In this document: positions 1-9,791 of the stretch, piece after piece | Layout: every line of letters begins with the position of its first letter | Position numbering within the stretch: the stretch's first letter is position 1 | Assembly: GCA_029941865.1 (NCBI GenBank) | Contig: JAPYTO010000009.1 | Span: 1 to 62,100, forward strand | Direction: 5' to 3' | Length of the DNA: 62,100 nt | DNA from: Fuerstiella sp. | GTDB taxonomy: Bacteria > Planctomycetota > Planctomycetia > Planctomycetales > Planctomycetaceae | Program-made: the position numbers and the translations under genes | The notes under the pieces: model-generated | Database searches by the model: none | What the model saw: the letters and a program-made list of their open reading frames with translations, nothing else | Told to the model about the DNA's origin: nothing

Positions 1-454
1 CGCGACCTTCCGCTCCAAACAGCGGCTTGACGACCACGTCACCGCCCAGATCTTCGAACGCCTCCAACGCGGCGTCGCTGTCCTCGCAGACGATCGTGTC
101 GGGGACCCGAACCCCGGCGGACGCCAGTTTCTGCGTCGTCAGATATTTGTCGACAGCGCATTCGATGGCTTTTGGATCGTTGATGATACGCACGCCGGTG
201 GCTGCAACGGACGCCAGAAAATCCATTCGGCAAACCACCTGTTCCAGTGAACCAGGAGGCATCGTGCGTACGATGATTGCGTCCAGGCCTGTCGCGTCGA
301 TGTCGCCCATGTGCAGCTGGCTGATGTTGTCACGGACACCGGCCCGCAACTGCTGAAACTGCAGCGCAAATGCATCATGCCCGGCGCTGGCGGCCGCGGA
401 ACAGATTTGGTCCACGTACCAGCCGCCTTCATTGCCAAGAACTCCAATGCGCAT
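1..454 (-). CDS. RimK-like ATP-grasp ligase, partial (N-terminus in window)
   Basis: The reading frame starts at ATG 454 and runs off the left edge, giving about 151 residues. It begins with a Rossmann-like MRIGVLGNEGGWYVDQI and later has INDPKAIECAVDKYLTTQKL and DVVVKPLFGAEGR. The second segment is the typical start of the ATP-grasp fold in RimK-type alpha-L-glutamate ligases, and the third is the loop carrying the ATP-binding Lys. Such ligases add glutamate to proteins or cofactors. In bacteria with archaeal-type C1 metabolism a RimK homologue sits in the methanopterin gene cluster, and mch lies just upstream in the same direction here. A role in finishing the tetrahydromethanopterin cofactor is therefore an inference from context. 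The C-terminal half is outside the window. Confidence 0.8.
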   Translation of the reverse strand, partial: MRIGVLGNEGGWYVDQICSAAASAGHDAFALQFQQLRAGVRDNISQLHMGDIDATGLDAIIVRTMPPGSLEQVVCRMDFLASVAATGVRIINDPKAIECAVDKYLTTQKLASAGVRVPDTIVCEDSDAALEAFEDLGGDVVVKPLFGAEGR

Positions 455-911
455 TTCTACCCTTCTCGATCATGTTTGCCACTCAGCGGCAGATCGAGAC
501 TTATATCAAAGACTGAATTCACTTTCCCTCGTAGTACACAGAGTTACCCAACGGAAATTAAAGTAGGGTCCGCTGTGCGGACCGAGAGGTGTCGCTGAGT
601 TGCAGCTGATGCCGTAGTGCAGGCTGTCTGCACGGCGGGCAGCGTTTTTCTCTGGGACGATCTGTCAGCCGCAGCTGAAGACGATGTTCCGGCGCGGCCA
701 CCCATTCCTCTCTTAGGCTTGACTCTCCCAGAGGGCGAGTGAAGTTGAATCATAAAGAAATGATGGTTTCAAAACGGCGTTCGTGCAATTCGTTCTGAGC
801 CAAACGGGACACTCTATTCTTGTGAATAGGTGAAATGTCCGCTGTTTGCGATCTTTGACACCAGGGAGAATTGAGAAGTGGTCCGCACAGCGGACCCTAC
901 TTCTGCGTCTC
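455..911. repeat. Intergenic region with a pair of inverted REP-like hairpins
   Basis: No gene is supported between the RimK-like ligase and the small basic protein. A 23-bp sequence at 561-583 recurs exactly in inverted orientation at 880-902. Each copy is a hairpin, GGTCCGC-(3 nt)-GCGGACC, with the tetranucleotide GTAG at its base (GTAG at 563-566; CTAC at 897-900 in the inverted copy). That layout is what REP elements mobilised by RAYT (REP-associated tyrosine transposase) enzymes look like. The roughly 300 bases between the two hairpins show no convincing coding frame. Confidence 0.7.
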
Positions 912-1331
912 TCACTTTTGACGTCGCTTTGACTTCCGTTTCTTTCGACGGCTGTGCTTCTTCGCTGATTTGCAGGCCGTGGATTTCTGCCACTTCTGGC
1001 GAACGGCTGCAACGTATCCGTCGGTCAACTGAGTCAGGTCGCACTGACGCAGGTCAAACGTTTCTGCGTCTCCGCGAATGTCTTCGGCGAAAACGAATGG
1101 CAGGCAAACAGCCAGCACCCGGTACGGTTCACCACTGTTGGTTGGTGTGTGACGATACATCACCGGCTGCTCACGATCGGCCGGCGGCGTGTCGCCCATC
1201 CAGAAAAACGAAACCAGTTCGGAGATCTGTTGAACGACCGTGACGTAGCTGCCGATCTGGATATCCTCTGCTGCCAGTCTGCGAGAGACCGTCTGCAGTG
1301 ATTGCTCAGATTGTGTTGTTGCAGCGGACAT
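912..1331 (-). CDS. Small hypothetical protein with very basic C-terminal tail
   Basis: The 139-residue product has an N-terminal part rich in polar residues, a middle part (about residues 25-105) that looks like a folded alpha/beta domain, and a tail of about 20 residues almost entirely Lys, Arg and Ser (KKHSRRKKRKSKRRQK). I do not recognise the family. It lies between mch upstream and the RimK-like ligase downstream, all on the minus strand, so it may be co-transcribed with the C1-transfer genes. The basic tail suggests nucleic-acid or membrane-surface binding, which is only a guess. A REP-like hairpin starts about 10 bases after its stop codon. Confidence 0.6.
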   Translation of the reverse strand: MSAATTQSEQSLQTVSRRLAAEDIQIGSYVTVVQQISELVSFFWMGDTPPADREQPVMYRHTPTNSGEPYRVLAVCLPFVFAEDIRGDAETFDLRQCDLTQLTDGYVAAVRQKWQKSTACKSAKKHSRRKKRKSKRRQK

Positions 1332-1539
1332 GGCGGCGACGAATCATGGGGAACAGAATGGTGGACATATTTCAAACCGGAAATTGAGTCACTTCGTTGA
1401 CACGTCCGCGACGTTAAGGTTCATTGCATCAACCGCAGTCACAGGGAAGTAGCCGCCGCGACCCCGCTGAGATCAATGAGATCATCTGTGTTGACGTCCG
1501 TAGTGCAGGATCACACAGGATTTCCGCTGGATCGGCCAG

Positions 1540-2508
1540 TTACCCACCGTCGCGGGTATTCTGCATTCCAAACGACTTTTGCAGCAGGTCGGGCATCAGT
1601 TTTCCGTATTGAAAAGTGTTGCCACTGCGAAGATTGTGGAACACGACAACGGCGGGGCTGAACAGCGCTTTGTCGAGGGCGTAGAAGTCGTGGTTGGCCT
1701 CTTTGAACAATTCGAGAAACAGTCTTCCATGCGATGTTGATGAACACGACGGTGTGTTAGCGCCAATCTTCTGAATCTGTTCATCGTCGCAGTCGACCCA
1801 CAGGTTGACGACGCTGCCGTACAGAATCGCATCATTGGTGCGGCCGATGCCGGCAAGATCGTTCTTTGCGACAGGCGGTAGCGGTGCGACTCCTGTTCCG
1901 CTGATGACGGTCGCCACCGGAAAGTTTAGTTCGTGGAGCTTGTGCATGGCCGTTTCGACCGACCGAGCGACGACCTGAATATTTCCTGCCTGCGATGCTG
2001 TCGGTGCCACCGCGATGGAAAGCTGGTCTACGTCGCCGACCTGATCAAGCATCCGGTTGATTGCTGATTGCGTCGGCAGACCGCCCGCTTCAAGTACGCC
2101 CACGCAACATGTATTATCTTCGCTGACGCAAAACTCTTCGAACAGTGCTTCGCTGGCCGCCGTTGCTCGCATTGGGCCGGAACCCATTGCGAAAAAGTCG
2201 TCTGTTGCAATTTTCCAGCCGGCATATTGGGACAGCAGGCAGGCCTGAAGCGGATGGTCAGTGCTGACAAAGACCTGCGGGAGATCGATCGTCGGACCGG
2301 CGGCCTGCAGTCGAACTTTCCCCAGTCCCGCCATGCACATCTCGGCAAGGCGCAGTCCCGCAGTCAGGCCTCCGGCCACGTTGACTCCGAAGTCCAGGAT
2401 CTCGGTTCGATCCTGCCTGACGTGTGCAAGCCGCAGAACATCCTGATCGGCAACAGCGTTCTTAAATAGTTCGTGTGCTTGATTGTTGAGGGGTAGAGAT
2501 TTTGCCAT
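1540..2508 (-). CDS. mch: Methenyltetrahydromethanopterin cyclohydrolase
   Basis: Mch hydrolyses N5,N10-methenyl-H4MPT to N5-formyl-H4MPT in the archaeal-type C1 pathway that some bacteria use to oxidise or detoxify formaldehyde. The protein is 322 residues, close to the usual length. It shows the family signature GGLTAGLRLAEMCMAGLGKV near the N-terminus, followed by the FFAMGSGPMRA and GVLEAGGLPT segments. The start at 2508 (MAKSLPLNN) is chosen because it matches the usual Mch N-terminus; an in-frame ATG at 2538 would add ten residues. Downstream on the same strand are a small basic protein and a RimK-like ligase. Identification is firm; which C1 substrate it serves cannot be told from the window. 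Confidence 0.9.
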   Translation of the reverse strand: MAKSLPLNNQAHELFKNAVADQDVLRLAHVRQDRTEILDFGVNVAGGLTAGLRLAEMCMAGLGKVRLQAAGPTIDLPQVFVSTDHPLQACLLSQYAGWKIATDDFFAMGSGPMRATAASEALFEEFCVSEDNTCCVGVLEAGGLPTQSAINRMLDQVGDVDQLSIAVAPTASQAGNIQVVARSVETAMHKLHELNFPVATVISGTGVAPLPPVAKNDLAGIGRTNDAILYGSVVNLWVDCDDEQIQKIGANTPSCSSTSHGRLFLELFKEANHDFYALDKALFSPAVVVFHNLRSGNTFQYGKLMPDLLQKSFGMQNTRDGG

Positions 2509-2839
2509 GACGCTATCTGATTTTCGATCGTAAACCACCAGCTCGGCTGGTAAGCACTCATGAGGCTTTTTGCCGTGCTTGTATTGCGGCCCCTTCTATG
2601 GGCCATCCTCATGCCACCGGTTCTGCCGGTGGTCCTGATTGGTGGTTGACGGGACATCTATAAAGAGTGGTTGCTGCAGGCGGCACCGTCACCACACGTG
2701 ACGCCATCTACCGGTGAACTGCGGGCTGAAGGATAACAATTCGATTGTCAACTGCCACACGCACGACACTTGGGTTTGCGGTTGGTATCCTGAGAGGTCG
2801 CACCTGAATGGTGTGTGATTTTTCTGTTGGGGAGACGCC
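2509..2839. other. Intergenic region between divergent mch and MOSC genes, with hairpin and short repeat
   Basis: Both promoters should lie here. A hairpin CCACCGG-TTCTG-CCGGTGG is at about 2614-2632. The 19-mer at 2607-2625 recurs with one mismatch at 6105-6123, and both copies have GCTTGTAT some 20-30 bases upstream, so they probably belong to one dispersed repeat family. I see no gene. Confidence 0.5.
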
Positions 2840-3337
2840 ATGAAGATTCTGCAGGAACTGTTATTTACCAAAGAGTTCGTCGGGCGGGTTGAGTGGCTTG
2901 GCACGGCCACGGCTCGTGAAGGAAAGATGCAGACTCCAGACCGTGTTGAACTCGTCGCCAACCAGGGCATCAGGGGAGAACATCATCTCCGTGAATCCGG
3001 TGAGTCCATGCGTCAGGTGACGTTGATTCAACACGAACATTTGCCGGTGGTGGCCGGGCTAATGGGGCTGGCAACGGCAGATCCCGGAGCGGTTCGCCGA
3101 AATATTGTTGTCTCCGGCATAAATCTTGCTGCACTTCGGTCCCACCGGTTCAAAATAGGAGAAGTCGTGCTGAAGGGAACAGGAGACTGCGCTCCGTGTT
3201 CAAGAATGGAACAAACCCTTGGCGTGGGCGGATATGAGGCAATGATTGGCCATAGTGGAATCACGGCCGTTGTGGAGTCCGGGGGGACGGTTTGTATCGG
3301 AGACATGGTCCGGTGCGATGAGTCGACAAATGTGTAG
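2840..3337 (+). CDS. MOSC domain protein
   Basis: A 165-residue protein matching a stand-alone MOSC domain, the sulfur-carrier domain also found at the C-terminus of molybdenum cofactor sulfurase. Visible signatures are GRVEWLG near the start, NQGIRGEHH (the usual G-x-x-G-D-x-H region in variant form), VRRNIVVSGINL, and the conserved GTGDCAPCSRMEQTLG with the candidate sulfur-carrying cysteines. The ATG at 2840 is preceded by a GGGGAG ribosome-binding site. No molybdenum-enzyme gene is adjacent, so its substrate is unknown. Confidence 0.85.
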   Translation: MKILQELLFTKEFVGRVEWLGTATAREGKMQTPDRVELVANQGIRGEHHLRESGESMRQVTLIQHEHLPVVAGLMGLATADPGAVRRNIVVSGINLAALRSHRFKIGEVVLKGTGDCAPCSRMEQTLGVGGYEAMIGHSGITAVVESGGTVCIGDMVRCDESTNV

Positions 3338-3537
3338 TTTTTCTGACGTGTGTTAGAATTCGAACGCCGAATCGTCTGTGATCTTCTGTGATCTTCTGTG
3401 GGCCACTCCTTTTTTCGGAATCCCTGACAAAATCTGCCGGGCGTTGCCCCTATGTCCAGAAGTGTGTTTTCAATGGATCGAAAACGGTGTCACCCACGGA
3501 TCGGTGATTTGGCGAGAGTTGAGATCAGGTCGGGTCA

Positions 3538-5928
3538 ATGATTTCAGGTTCAAGAATCTTCAAATCAGTCTTCGGCCGCCCCGGACAGTGGCGCAGGAAA
3601 CGCGGCAATAAGCTGCAGTGTGCCGCAGATATGCTCGAGCTTCGTCAGCTCTTGAGCGCGGTGACGTTGCAGTTCGGCGCTTCCAAAGATACCACGATCT
3701 ACCAGAGCGATCCCGATGTCAGCAATGGTGCTGGTGAATTTATTCTTGTGGGAGGCGGAACACACGGCCTTGTTCAATTTGATGTTGGTGGGATTCCGGA
3801 TGGCTCTACGATCATCGATGCCGTTCTGACATTAAATGCGGCCCGTTCGTCCAGTGGTGGTGGGGCTGTGGCAGTCCATCCCGTTTCCACGGCGTGGGGA
3901 GAATCCGGGTCGAACGCTTTGGGCGATGAGACTGTGGGGGCTCCAGCGCGGGAGTTTGACGCGACGTGGCTGTATTCGCAATATGATGGACAGCTTTGGA
4001 GTAGTGCCGGCGGCGACTTCGGATCCGCTTCGGCCTCAGCAGGTGTCGACGGTGTCGGTGCATACGAATTGGTGGGTGGTGGCCTGATTGATGATGTTCA
4101 GCGGTGGCTTGATGACGCTGCCGCGAACTTCGGGTGGTTAATTGAAGCAAGCGGCGGGGCACTTGCCTCATTCATCAGCAAAGACGGTCCCGACGTCAGC
4201 CTGGCTCCGCTGCTGGAAGTCACCTTCGAGGGGCCACCGGCCATTGTGGAAGGTCGCATCTGGAACGATGTGAATGCGGATGGTGTGCAGCCGGATCCAG
4301 CGCTTGCTGCTTTGGACCTGGATATTGTGGAAGGCAACACTTACTTCAATGCTTTTGGTGGCCAGGAATACTGGTTTCGTTCCGGCGAGAGCAACCAGTG
4401 GTATTTTCTGACGTCCGATGGGAAGCTCACCGAATGGTCAGGGACTGGCGGTTCACTTGACGGCGACGTGGTCGCTTCGCTTGATCCGGGCCTCTATTAT
4501 TACCAGCCCGAGTTGGTCACACAGGCCTCTTCAGGGGAGATAGAGCCCTGGCTGGACGGCTGGACAGTGGAACTGCTTGATGGAAATGGAGTTGTCATCG
4601 ATACAACTCTGACGGAAGGACGAGACCTCAATCTTGACGGCTCCATCGATGCGGCCACCGAGGGCGGTTGGTACAGATTCGATGTGACACTGGGCGCAAC
4701 CTACACCGTTCGGCAGATCGTCCCGGATGGCTGGACGGAAGGGGTCAGGATCGACTTTGATACGACCAGTGCGACGGCTCGAATGGTTAACGAACTGGGG
4801 CTTGAGTTTCGTAATTCGTACTACGAGAACTTCGGTGGACTGGGAGAAAAATGGCTCTTCAGCCCAGGCACTGGCTGGCACTACATCACACCAGAGGGTG
4901 GACTGTTTCGCTGGAACGGCAAGGCAATCACCGAAGCGTCGCCGTTGAGTGGAACTCTTGTGGCGAACGTCGGCTCTGTGTATTTCGACGATCCTTCGCT
5001 GTTGTTCGACGGGCAGTACAGCGACTCACTATCCGGATCAGAAACTCGGCGGGTGATCAAACGCGTAGACTTTGGCAACTACGAAACCAGCGATATCAGC
5101 GGTCGAGTGTGGCTGGACTTTTTCGCTAATTCGGTGCGTGACAGCGTCACGCTTGCTCCAGAGTACCTGAAGCTGATTCCGTTGGATGTTCTGTCGGAAG
5201 ATCATGAGTGGTTTTATGACTACGAACACGACGATTGGTACATTATTAATCCTGATGGGCAGGCGAATTACTGGGGGCCACATCAGGATGAAGAGGGCGG
5301 CCCCTTTGAAAGGCCTGGCACGGATCCTCAGATGCGGGAGTTCATTGAAAGCGAAGTTGAACCGTGGGTCAACCGTCGCAGTGTTGAGCTGATTGATTAC
5401 GATGGCAACGTTGTTGCGACGACAGAGACGAAGAACGTCGACGTCAACGGCGATGGCATCATTCAGTTTGAAACAGAGCGCGGCTGGTACATCTTCGAAG
5501 ACGTTCAGCCGGGCGACTACACCGTTCGAACCGCTCCCGAGGAGGGCTGGACCCAAACGGCTCCACTGACCACGGAGCAGACGATTGCGATCGTGCTGGA
5601 CATGCAATTGGACTTTCGCTCAACGGGGAGTGACTTTCTCAACTGGGGCGGTGCCAATGAACGCTGGCTGATTGACGCCAACAATCTATGGTACTACATC
5701 ATGGAAAACGGTGCGTTGTATGAGTGGGAAGTCGGCAGTGGGAAGTCGCAGGGGCTTAAAGGCACTCTGGTTGGCCAATTGACATCGGCATTTTACGACG
5801 ACTTAAGTCTCCTGACTGATCCGGACACCGTGCCTATTTCCGTCAGTGTGAAAAATGGCGTCAAGGGAGCCGATGTGTTGTTCGGCAACCACAAGTTTCT
5901 TGACGAAGTTATTGCCGCACTGGAATAG
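3538..5928 (+). CDS. LEPR-XLL secreted repeat protein with SdrD-B-like domains and Trp-rich repeats
   Basis: This 796-residue protein has a basic N-terminus and then MLELRQLLSA (residues 32-41), the LEPR-XLL type segment seen at the start of many large planctomycete surface proteins. Residues about 45-230 resemble a DNRLRE/CBM96-like jelly-roll domain (TTIYQSD, GLVQFDVGGIPDGS, WLIEASGG). The rest alternates SdrD-B-like folds (VEGRIWNDVNADG, ISGRVWLDFFANS, DYTVRTAPEEGWTQ) with a Trp/Tyr-rich unit of the form W-Y-x-I-x-x-D-G-x-L-x-x-W-x-G followed by L-x-G-T-L-V-A and Y-x-D-P-S-L-L, at about residues 270-326, 427-491, 555-588 (incomplete) and 700-762. It is probably an extracellular or cell-surface protein. 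Function unknown. Confidence 0.8.
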   Translation: MISGSRIFKSVFGRPGQWRRKRGNKLQCAADMLELRQLLSAVTLQFGASKDTTIYQSDPDVSNGAGEFILVGGGTHGLVQFDVGGIPDGSTIIDAVLTLNAARSSSGGGAVAVHPVSTAWGESGSNALGDETVGAPAREFDATWLYSQYDGQLWSSAGGDFGSASASAGVDGVGAYELVGGGLIDDVQRWLDDAAANFGWLIEASGGALASFISKDGPDVSLAPLLEVTFEGPPAIVEGRIWNDVNADGVQPDPALAALDLDIVEGNTYFNAFGGQEYWFRSGESNQWYFLTSDGKLTEWSGTGGSLDGDVVASLDPGLYYYQPELVTQASSGEIEPWLDGWTVELLDGNGVVIDTTLTEGRDLNLDGSIDAATEGGWYRFDVTLGATYTVRQIVPDGWTEGVRIDFDTTSATARMVNELGLEFRNSYYENFGGLGEKWLFSPGTGWHYITPEGGLFRWNGKAITEASPLSGTLVANVGSVYFDDPSLLFDGQYSDSLSGSETRRVIKRVDFGNYETSDISGRVWLDFFANSVRDSVTLAPEYLKLIPLDVLSEDHEWFYDYEHDDWYIINPDGQANYWGPHQDEEGGPFERPGTDPQMREFIESEVEPWVNRRSVELIDYDGNVVATTETKNVDVNGDGIIQFETERGWYIFEDVQPGDYTVRTAPEEGWTQTAPLTTEQTIAIVLDMQLDFRSTGSDFLNWGGANERWLIDANNLWYYIMENGALYEWEVGSGKSQGLKGTLVGQLTSAFYDDLSLLTDPDTVPISVSVKNGVKGADVLFGNHKFLDEVIAALE

Positions 5929-6196
5929 TGGCAGCCTGCCTGGCCGCCGGGGCAACGTTGATTGCCGACCGTAACGCACCAGCTCTGCAGGTGAGCCCCC
6001 TTGAGTTGTTGCCGTTCGGGATACCAGCACGCAGCGCCAGCAAGTGTGTTCTTCAAAAGCAGGAGACCCACTCGCTTGCGCGTCGAGCTTGTATGACGTG
6101 CGTTCCTCATGCCGCCGGTTCTGAGTTTCGTTGCAGAACGGCATGCAGGACAGCGGCGATGCCCGGATCACCGCGTCCCGCGCTCACAGCGGAAGT
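5929..6196. repeat. Intergenic dispersed repeat
   Basis: The stretch has no convincing gene. It contains ACTCGCTTGCGCGTCGAGCT followed by a copy of the CCTCATGCCGCCGGTTCTG sequence (6105-6123), which is also found with one mismatch at 2607-2625. From general familiarity with planctomycete genomes this looks like part of a dispersed intergenic repeat; the second copy in this window supports that. Confidence 0.45.
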
Positions 6197-6736
6197 CTAT
6201 TCAACGGGTGTCACGATGACCGTTGCCGAATCAATCGCCGCTTCCGATTGAGGTCGGTCTCCATGGTCCGTCGGTATCGCCCCAAGCTTACGTACTACGT
6301 CCATGCTATCGTCGTCGGCCGTGCGGCCGAACGCCGTGTATTGTCCGTCCAGGTGAGTGTGTCCTCCCAGGCAGATAAAGAACTGCGAACCGGCCGAATT
6401 GGGATCAGACGAACGTGCCATGGACAGGACGCCTTCCACGTGCGGCGTGTCGTTGAATTCGGCATCGATGTTGTACCCCGGGCCACCGGTGCCGGTGCCT
6501 TGCGGGCAGCCGCCCTGGATCATGAACCCACCGATAATGCGGTGAAATGACAGACCGCTGTAGTACCCGAGTTTTGTCAGGCCGATCATGTTGCCACAAT
6601 GCCCGGGAGCCACATCCGGAAGTAGATCCAGCAGGATTCGTCCGTGGGTGGTGTTGAATTCAATTTGGTACTTGTTGGCGTCAAAGTCGAGGTCCTTGAT
6701 CGCTTCGAGAACTTCCGATTGGCGGTTTGCAGTCAT
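6197..6736 (-). CDS. Cyclophilin-type peptidyl-prolyl cis-trans isomerase
   Basis: A 179-residue single-domain cyclophilin. The signature FHRIIGGFMIQGGCPQGTG is present with the catalytic Arg in FHRI, followed by SMARSSDPNSAGSQFFICLG and the HLDGQYTAFGR segment. The ATG at 6736 (MTANRQSEV) is preferred over the longer frame, because the extra 53 residues upstream do not look coding. There is no signal peptide, so it should act in the cytoplasm. It is divergent from aconitase. The specific biological client is unknown. Confidence 0.9.
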   Translation of the reverse strand: MTANRQSEVLEAIKDLDFDANKYQIEFNTTHGRILLDLLPDVAPGHCGNMIGLTKLGYYSGLSFHRIIGGFMIQGGCPQGTGTGGPGYNIDAEFNDTPHVEGVLSMARSSDPNSAGSQFFICLGGHTHLDGQYTAFGRTADDDSMDVVRKLGAIPTDHGDRPQSEAAIDSATVIVTPVE

Positions 6737-7066
6737 GATTTTGGCTTGGCAGGGAGAGTAGGTGTCGTCAGTGTTTGTGCGGAAGGGTCGTTGATAAGCG
6801 GCGGTGACGCAAGTGTACGGGAATTCGAAACTCCCGCTTATCGCGCTTAGGAAGATGCATAAGTCCACACCGTCTGTTTTTCGATTCGGCCTCATCGTGG
6901 ATAATCGAGTGCAACGTGCCTATTCGTTCTGCAGTTGCGGGCATTGCCCCGGGCTTCCCAATTGAGTCTTTTGCCCAGATGTCTACAATCCGGCCACAAG
7001 CCTCGCAAAATGCTGGCTTACATGAAGGCCCGTTGCTGTTCACGAGATTTACACAAGCCACAGAAT
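6737..7066. other. Divergent intergenic region with an inverted repeat
   Basis: This lies between the cyclophilin gene and aconitase and should hold both promoters. An inverted repeat GATAAGCGG (6793-6801) / CCGCTTATC (6834-6842) could be an operator or a hairpin near the start of the cyclophilin transcript. I see no gene and no riboswitch. Confidence 0.35.
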
Positions 7067-9739
7067 ATGACTCCTCCTAACCCTTTCGGTGCCGAAGCCA
7101 CTTTGTCAACATCGGCCGGCGACGTCAAATACTTTCGTCTCCGCAAACTGGCTGAAGACGGCATTGGTGACATCGACACCCTGCCCTTTTCCATACGCGT
7201 GCTTCTGGAAGCGTGCCTCCGTAACGTCGATGGATTCGTCGTGAATGCGGACGATGTAACGAATCTGGCCAACTGGAACGCGGCAGCCCCGGCTCAGGTG
7301 GAAGTGCCGTTTAAGCCCGGCCGAGTCGTGCTGCAGGACTTCACAGGTGTTCCGGCCGTCGTTGACCTTGCTGCTCTGCGAAGTGCCATGGTCCGGATGG
7401 GCGGTGATCCAACAAAGATCAATCCGCTTGTGCCATGCGATCTCGTCGTCGACCACAGCGTGCAGGTTGATGAGTTCGCCAGCCGGTTCGCGTTGAAGCA
7501 CAACGTGGAAACCGAATTTAAGCGAAACAAGGAACGCTACGAGTTTCTTCGCTGGGGGCAGAAGGCCCTGGAGAATTTCAGCGTCGTTCCGCCGGCGACC
7601 GGTATCGTTCATCAGGTGAATCTGGAATACCTTTCCAAAGTCGTGATGGTCAGCGACGGTGTTGCTTATCCCGACAGTCTGGTTGGTACCGACAGCCACA
7701 CCACGATGATTAACGGTCTGGGCGTTGTGGGTTGGGGCGTCGGCGGAATTGAAGCCGAAGCCGTGATGCTTGGTCAGCCGATCTACATGCTGACTCCGGA
7801 AGTCGTCGGCTTCGAACTCACCGGCGCTCTGCCGGAAGGTGCAACTGCGACCGACCTGGTTCTGACAGTGACGCAATTGCTGCGAGCTCACGGCGTTGTC
7901 GGCAAGTTTGTCGAATTCTATGGGGAAGGCATGGCCCGGCTGGGGCTGGCTGACCGCGCGACTCTGGCCAACATGGCTCCCGAATACGGCGCCACCATGG
8001 GCTTCTTCCCTGTTGATGACGAAACGCTGAATTATCTGCAACGTACCGGTCGTTCGGCAGACCTTGTTGATCTTGTGGAACGCTACACGAAAGAACAGGG
8101 ACTGTTCCGCACCGACGATGCTCCGGAACCGAGTTTCAGCAGCAAGCTGGGACTCGACATGAGCACCGTTGTTCCGTCGTTGGCGGGGCCGAAACGTCCT
8201 CAGGACCGCATCCTGCTGTCCGATATGCAGCCGGTCTGGAAAAAAGCACTCGGCGAAACATTTGGCAAAGACGCCCCGGCCGATCCCGTTCCAGTGGAAG
8301 ACAATGGCAACAGCTCCGAGATCACGGACGGTGTCGTTGTGATTGCGGCCATTACCAGCTGTACCAACACCAGTAATCCCAGCGTGATGGTCGGTGCCGG
8401 ACTGCTGGCTCGCAACGCTGTGGCCAAAGGCTTGCAGCGCAAGCCGTGGGTGAAAAGCAGCCTGGCTCCGGGCTCGCGCGTTGTGACCGAATATCTGGCG
8501 AAATCCGGTCTGGACCAACCACTCAACGAACTTGGTTTCCAGACAGTCGGCTATGGCTGCACGACCTGTATCGGCAACAGCGGACCATTACCGCAGCCCG
8601 TCGCAAATGCCGTCACGAGTGGTGATCTGGTGGCGGCGTCCGTCCTTTCCGGAAATCGCAATTTTGAAGGTCGCATCAACCCACTGGTGAAAGCCAACTA
8701 CCTTGCCAGCCCGCCACTGGTTGTTGCGTACTCGCTGGTGGGCACTATCGACATCGACCTGGACACGGAACCCCTTGGTCAGGATCCCGATGGCAAAGAC
8801 GTCTTTCTGCGAGATCTGTGGCCGACTCAGAAAGAAATCGCCGATACGATCGCGTCTTCCATGACGCCCGAAATGTTCACCGAACAATATGCCTCGGCCG
8901 CCGACGGTCCGGAAGAATGGCAGGCGATCCAGAGTTCCGATGCTGACCTGTACGCATGGAACGCGGACAGTACGTACGTTCAGGAACCACCGTTCTTCAT
9001 CGATATGCCCGTTGAGCCCGCTCCGATTGCCGCCATCGAAGGTGCTCGGTGTCTGGTTTCCGTCGGTGATTCGACCACGACAGATCACATCAGTCCGGCT
9101 GGCGCGATCAAACCAGACAGTCCCGCAGGCCTGTACCTGCAGGAACAGGGTGTCGACGTCAAAGACTTTAACAGCTACGGCAGTCGCCGTGGCAATGACC
9201 GAGTGATGACGCGTGGCACGTTTGCCAACATCCGTCTTAAGAACATGTTGGCGCCAGGCACTGAAGGCAGTGTCAGCATTCATTATCCGTCCGGCGAACA
9301 GACTTCGATTTACGACGCTGCGATGAAGTACAAGGCCGACAGCACTCCGCTGGTTGTCCTGGCCGGAGCAGAATACGGCACCGGCTCGTCCCGCGACTGG
9401 GCCGCCAAAGGCACGTTCCTGTTGGGCATCAAGGCCGTGATCGCAACCAGTTACGAACGCATCCACCGCAGCAATCTGGTGGGCATGGGCGTGCTGCCGC
9501 TGCAGTACCGCGAAGGCGAAAGCCGCGAAAGTCTGGAACTGGACGGTACCGAGGTCTTCGACATCCGCCTTGATGATTCGCTTGAGCCTCGCCAGGCAGT
9601 GGAAGTCACGGCTCGCAAAAGCAACGGTGATGAGGTTCACTTCGTTACCACCTGCCGCATCGACACGCCTGTCGAAGTCGACTACTACCGCAACGGAGGG
9701 ATTCTGCACACGGTGTTGAGACAGCTGGCGAAAAGTTGA
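7067..9739 (+). CDS. acnA: Aconitate hydratase
   Basis: The 890-residue product has the length and order of AcnA/IRP-type aconitases, which interconvert citrate and isocitrate in the TCA cycle. The three [4Fe-4S] ligands are visible as Cys432 in [12 protein letters not shown] and Cys498 and Cys501 in [10 protein letters not shown]. The swivel domain is recognisable by [13 protein letters not shown] and [16 protein letters not shown]. The ATG at 7067 ([13 protein letters not shown]) is chosen because the upstream extension of the frame carries no family sequence. It is followed on the same strand by hpt, 52 bases away. Confidence 0.96.
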   Translation: MTPPNPFGAEATLSTSAGDVKYFRLRKLAEDGIGDIDTLPFSIRVLLEACLRNVDGFVVNADDVTNLANWNAAAPAQVEVPFKPGRVVLQDFTGVPAVVDLAALRSAMVRMGGDPTKINPLVPCDLVVDHSVQVDEFASRFALKHNVETEFKRNKERYEFLRWGQKALENFSVVPPATGIVHQVNLEYLSKVVMVSDGVAYPDSLVGTDSHTTMINGLGVVGWGVGGIEAEAVMLGQPIYMLTPEVVGFELTGALPEGATATDLVLTVTQLLRAHGVVGKFVEFYGEGMARLGLADRATLANMAPEYGATMGFFPVDDETLNYLQRTGRSADLVDLVERYTKEQGLFRTDDAPEPSFSSKLGLDMSTVVPSLAGPKRPQDRILLSDMQPVWKKALGETFGKDAPADPVPVEDNGNSSEITDGVVVIAAITSCTNTSNPSVMVGAGLLARNAVAKGLQRKPWVKSSLAPGSRVVTEYLAKSGLDQPLNELGFQTVGYGCTTCIGNSGPLPQPVANAVTSGDLVAASVLSGNRNFEGRINPLVKANYLASPPLVVAYSLVGTIDIDLDTEPLGQDPDGKDVFLRDLWPTQKEIADTIASSMTPEMFTEQYASAADGPEEWQAIQSSDADLYAWNADSTYVQEPPFFIDMPVEPAPIAAIEGARCLVSVGDSTTTDHISPAGAIKPDSPAGLYLQEQGVDVKDFNSYGSRRGNDRVMTRGTFANIRLKNMLAPGTEGSVSIHYPSGEQTSIYDAAMKYKADSTPLVVLAGAEYGTGSSRDWAAKGTFLLGIKAVIATSYERIHRSNLVGMGVLPLQYREGESRESLELDGTEVFDIRLDDSLEPRQAVEVTARKSNGDEVHFVTTCRIDTPVEVDYYRNGGILHTVLRQLAKS

Positions 9740-9791
9740 GTGGCGGCCCCGTCGATTATCTCCATCATGCCGTTGTTTCCGCCGAGGGATT

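Noticed and set aside
3370..3400. Short direct repeat GATCTTCTGT before the LEPR-XLL gene
   Set aside because: Only two copies of about 11 bases, too little to claim an iteron or CRISPR; probably slippage.
7106..8518. A 470-codon open frame opposite aconitase
   Set aside because: It is antisense to a certain aconitase gene; long antisense frames are expected in GC-rich coding DNA and the translation resembles no protein.
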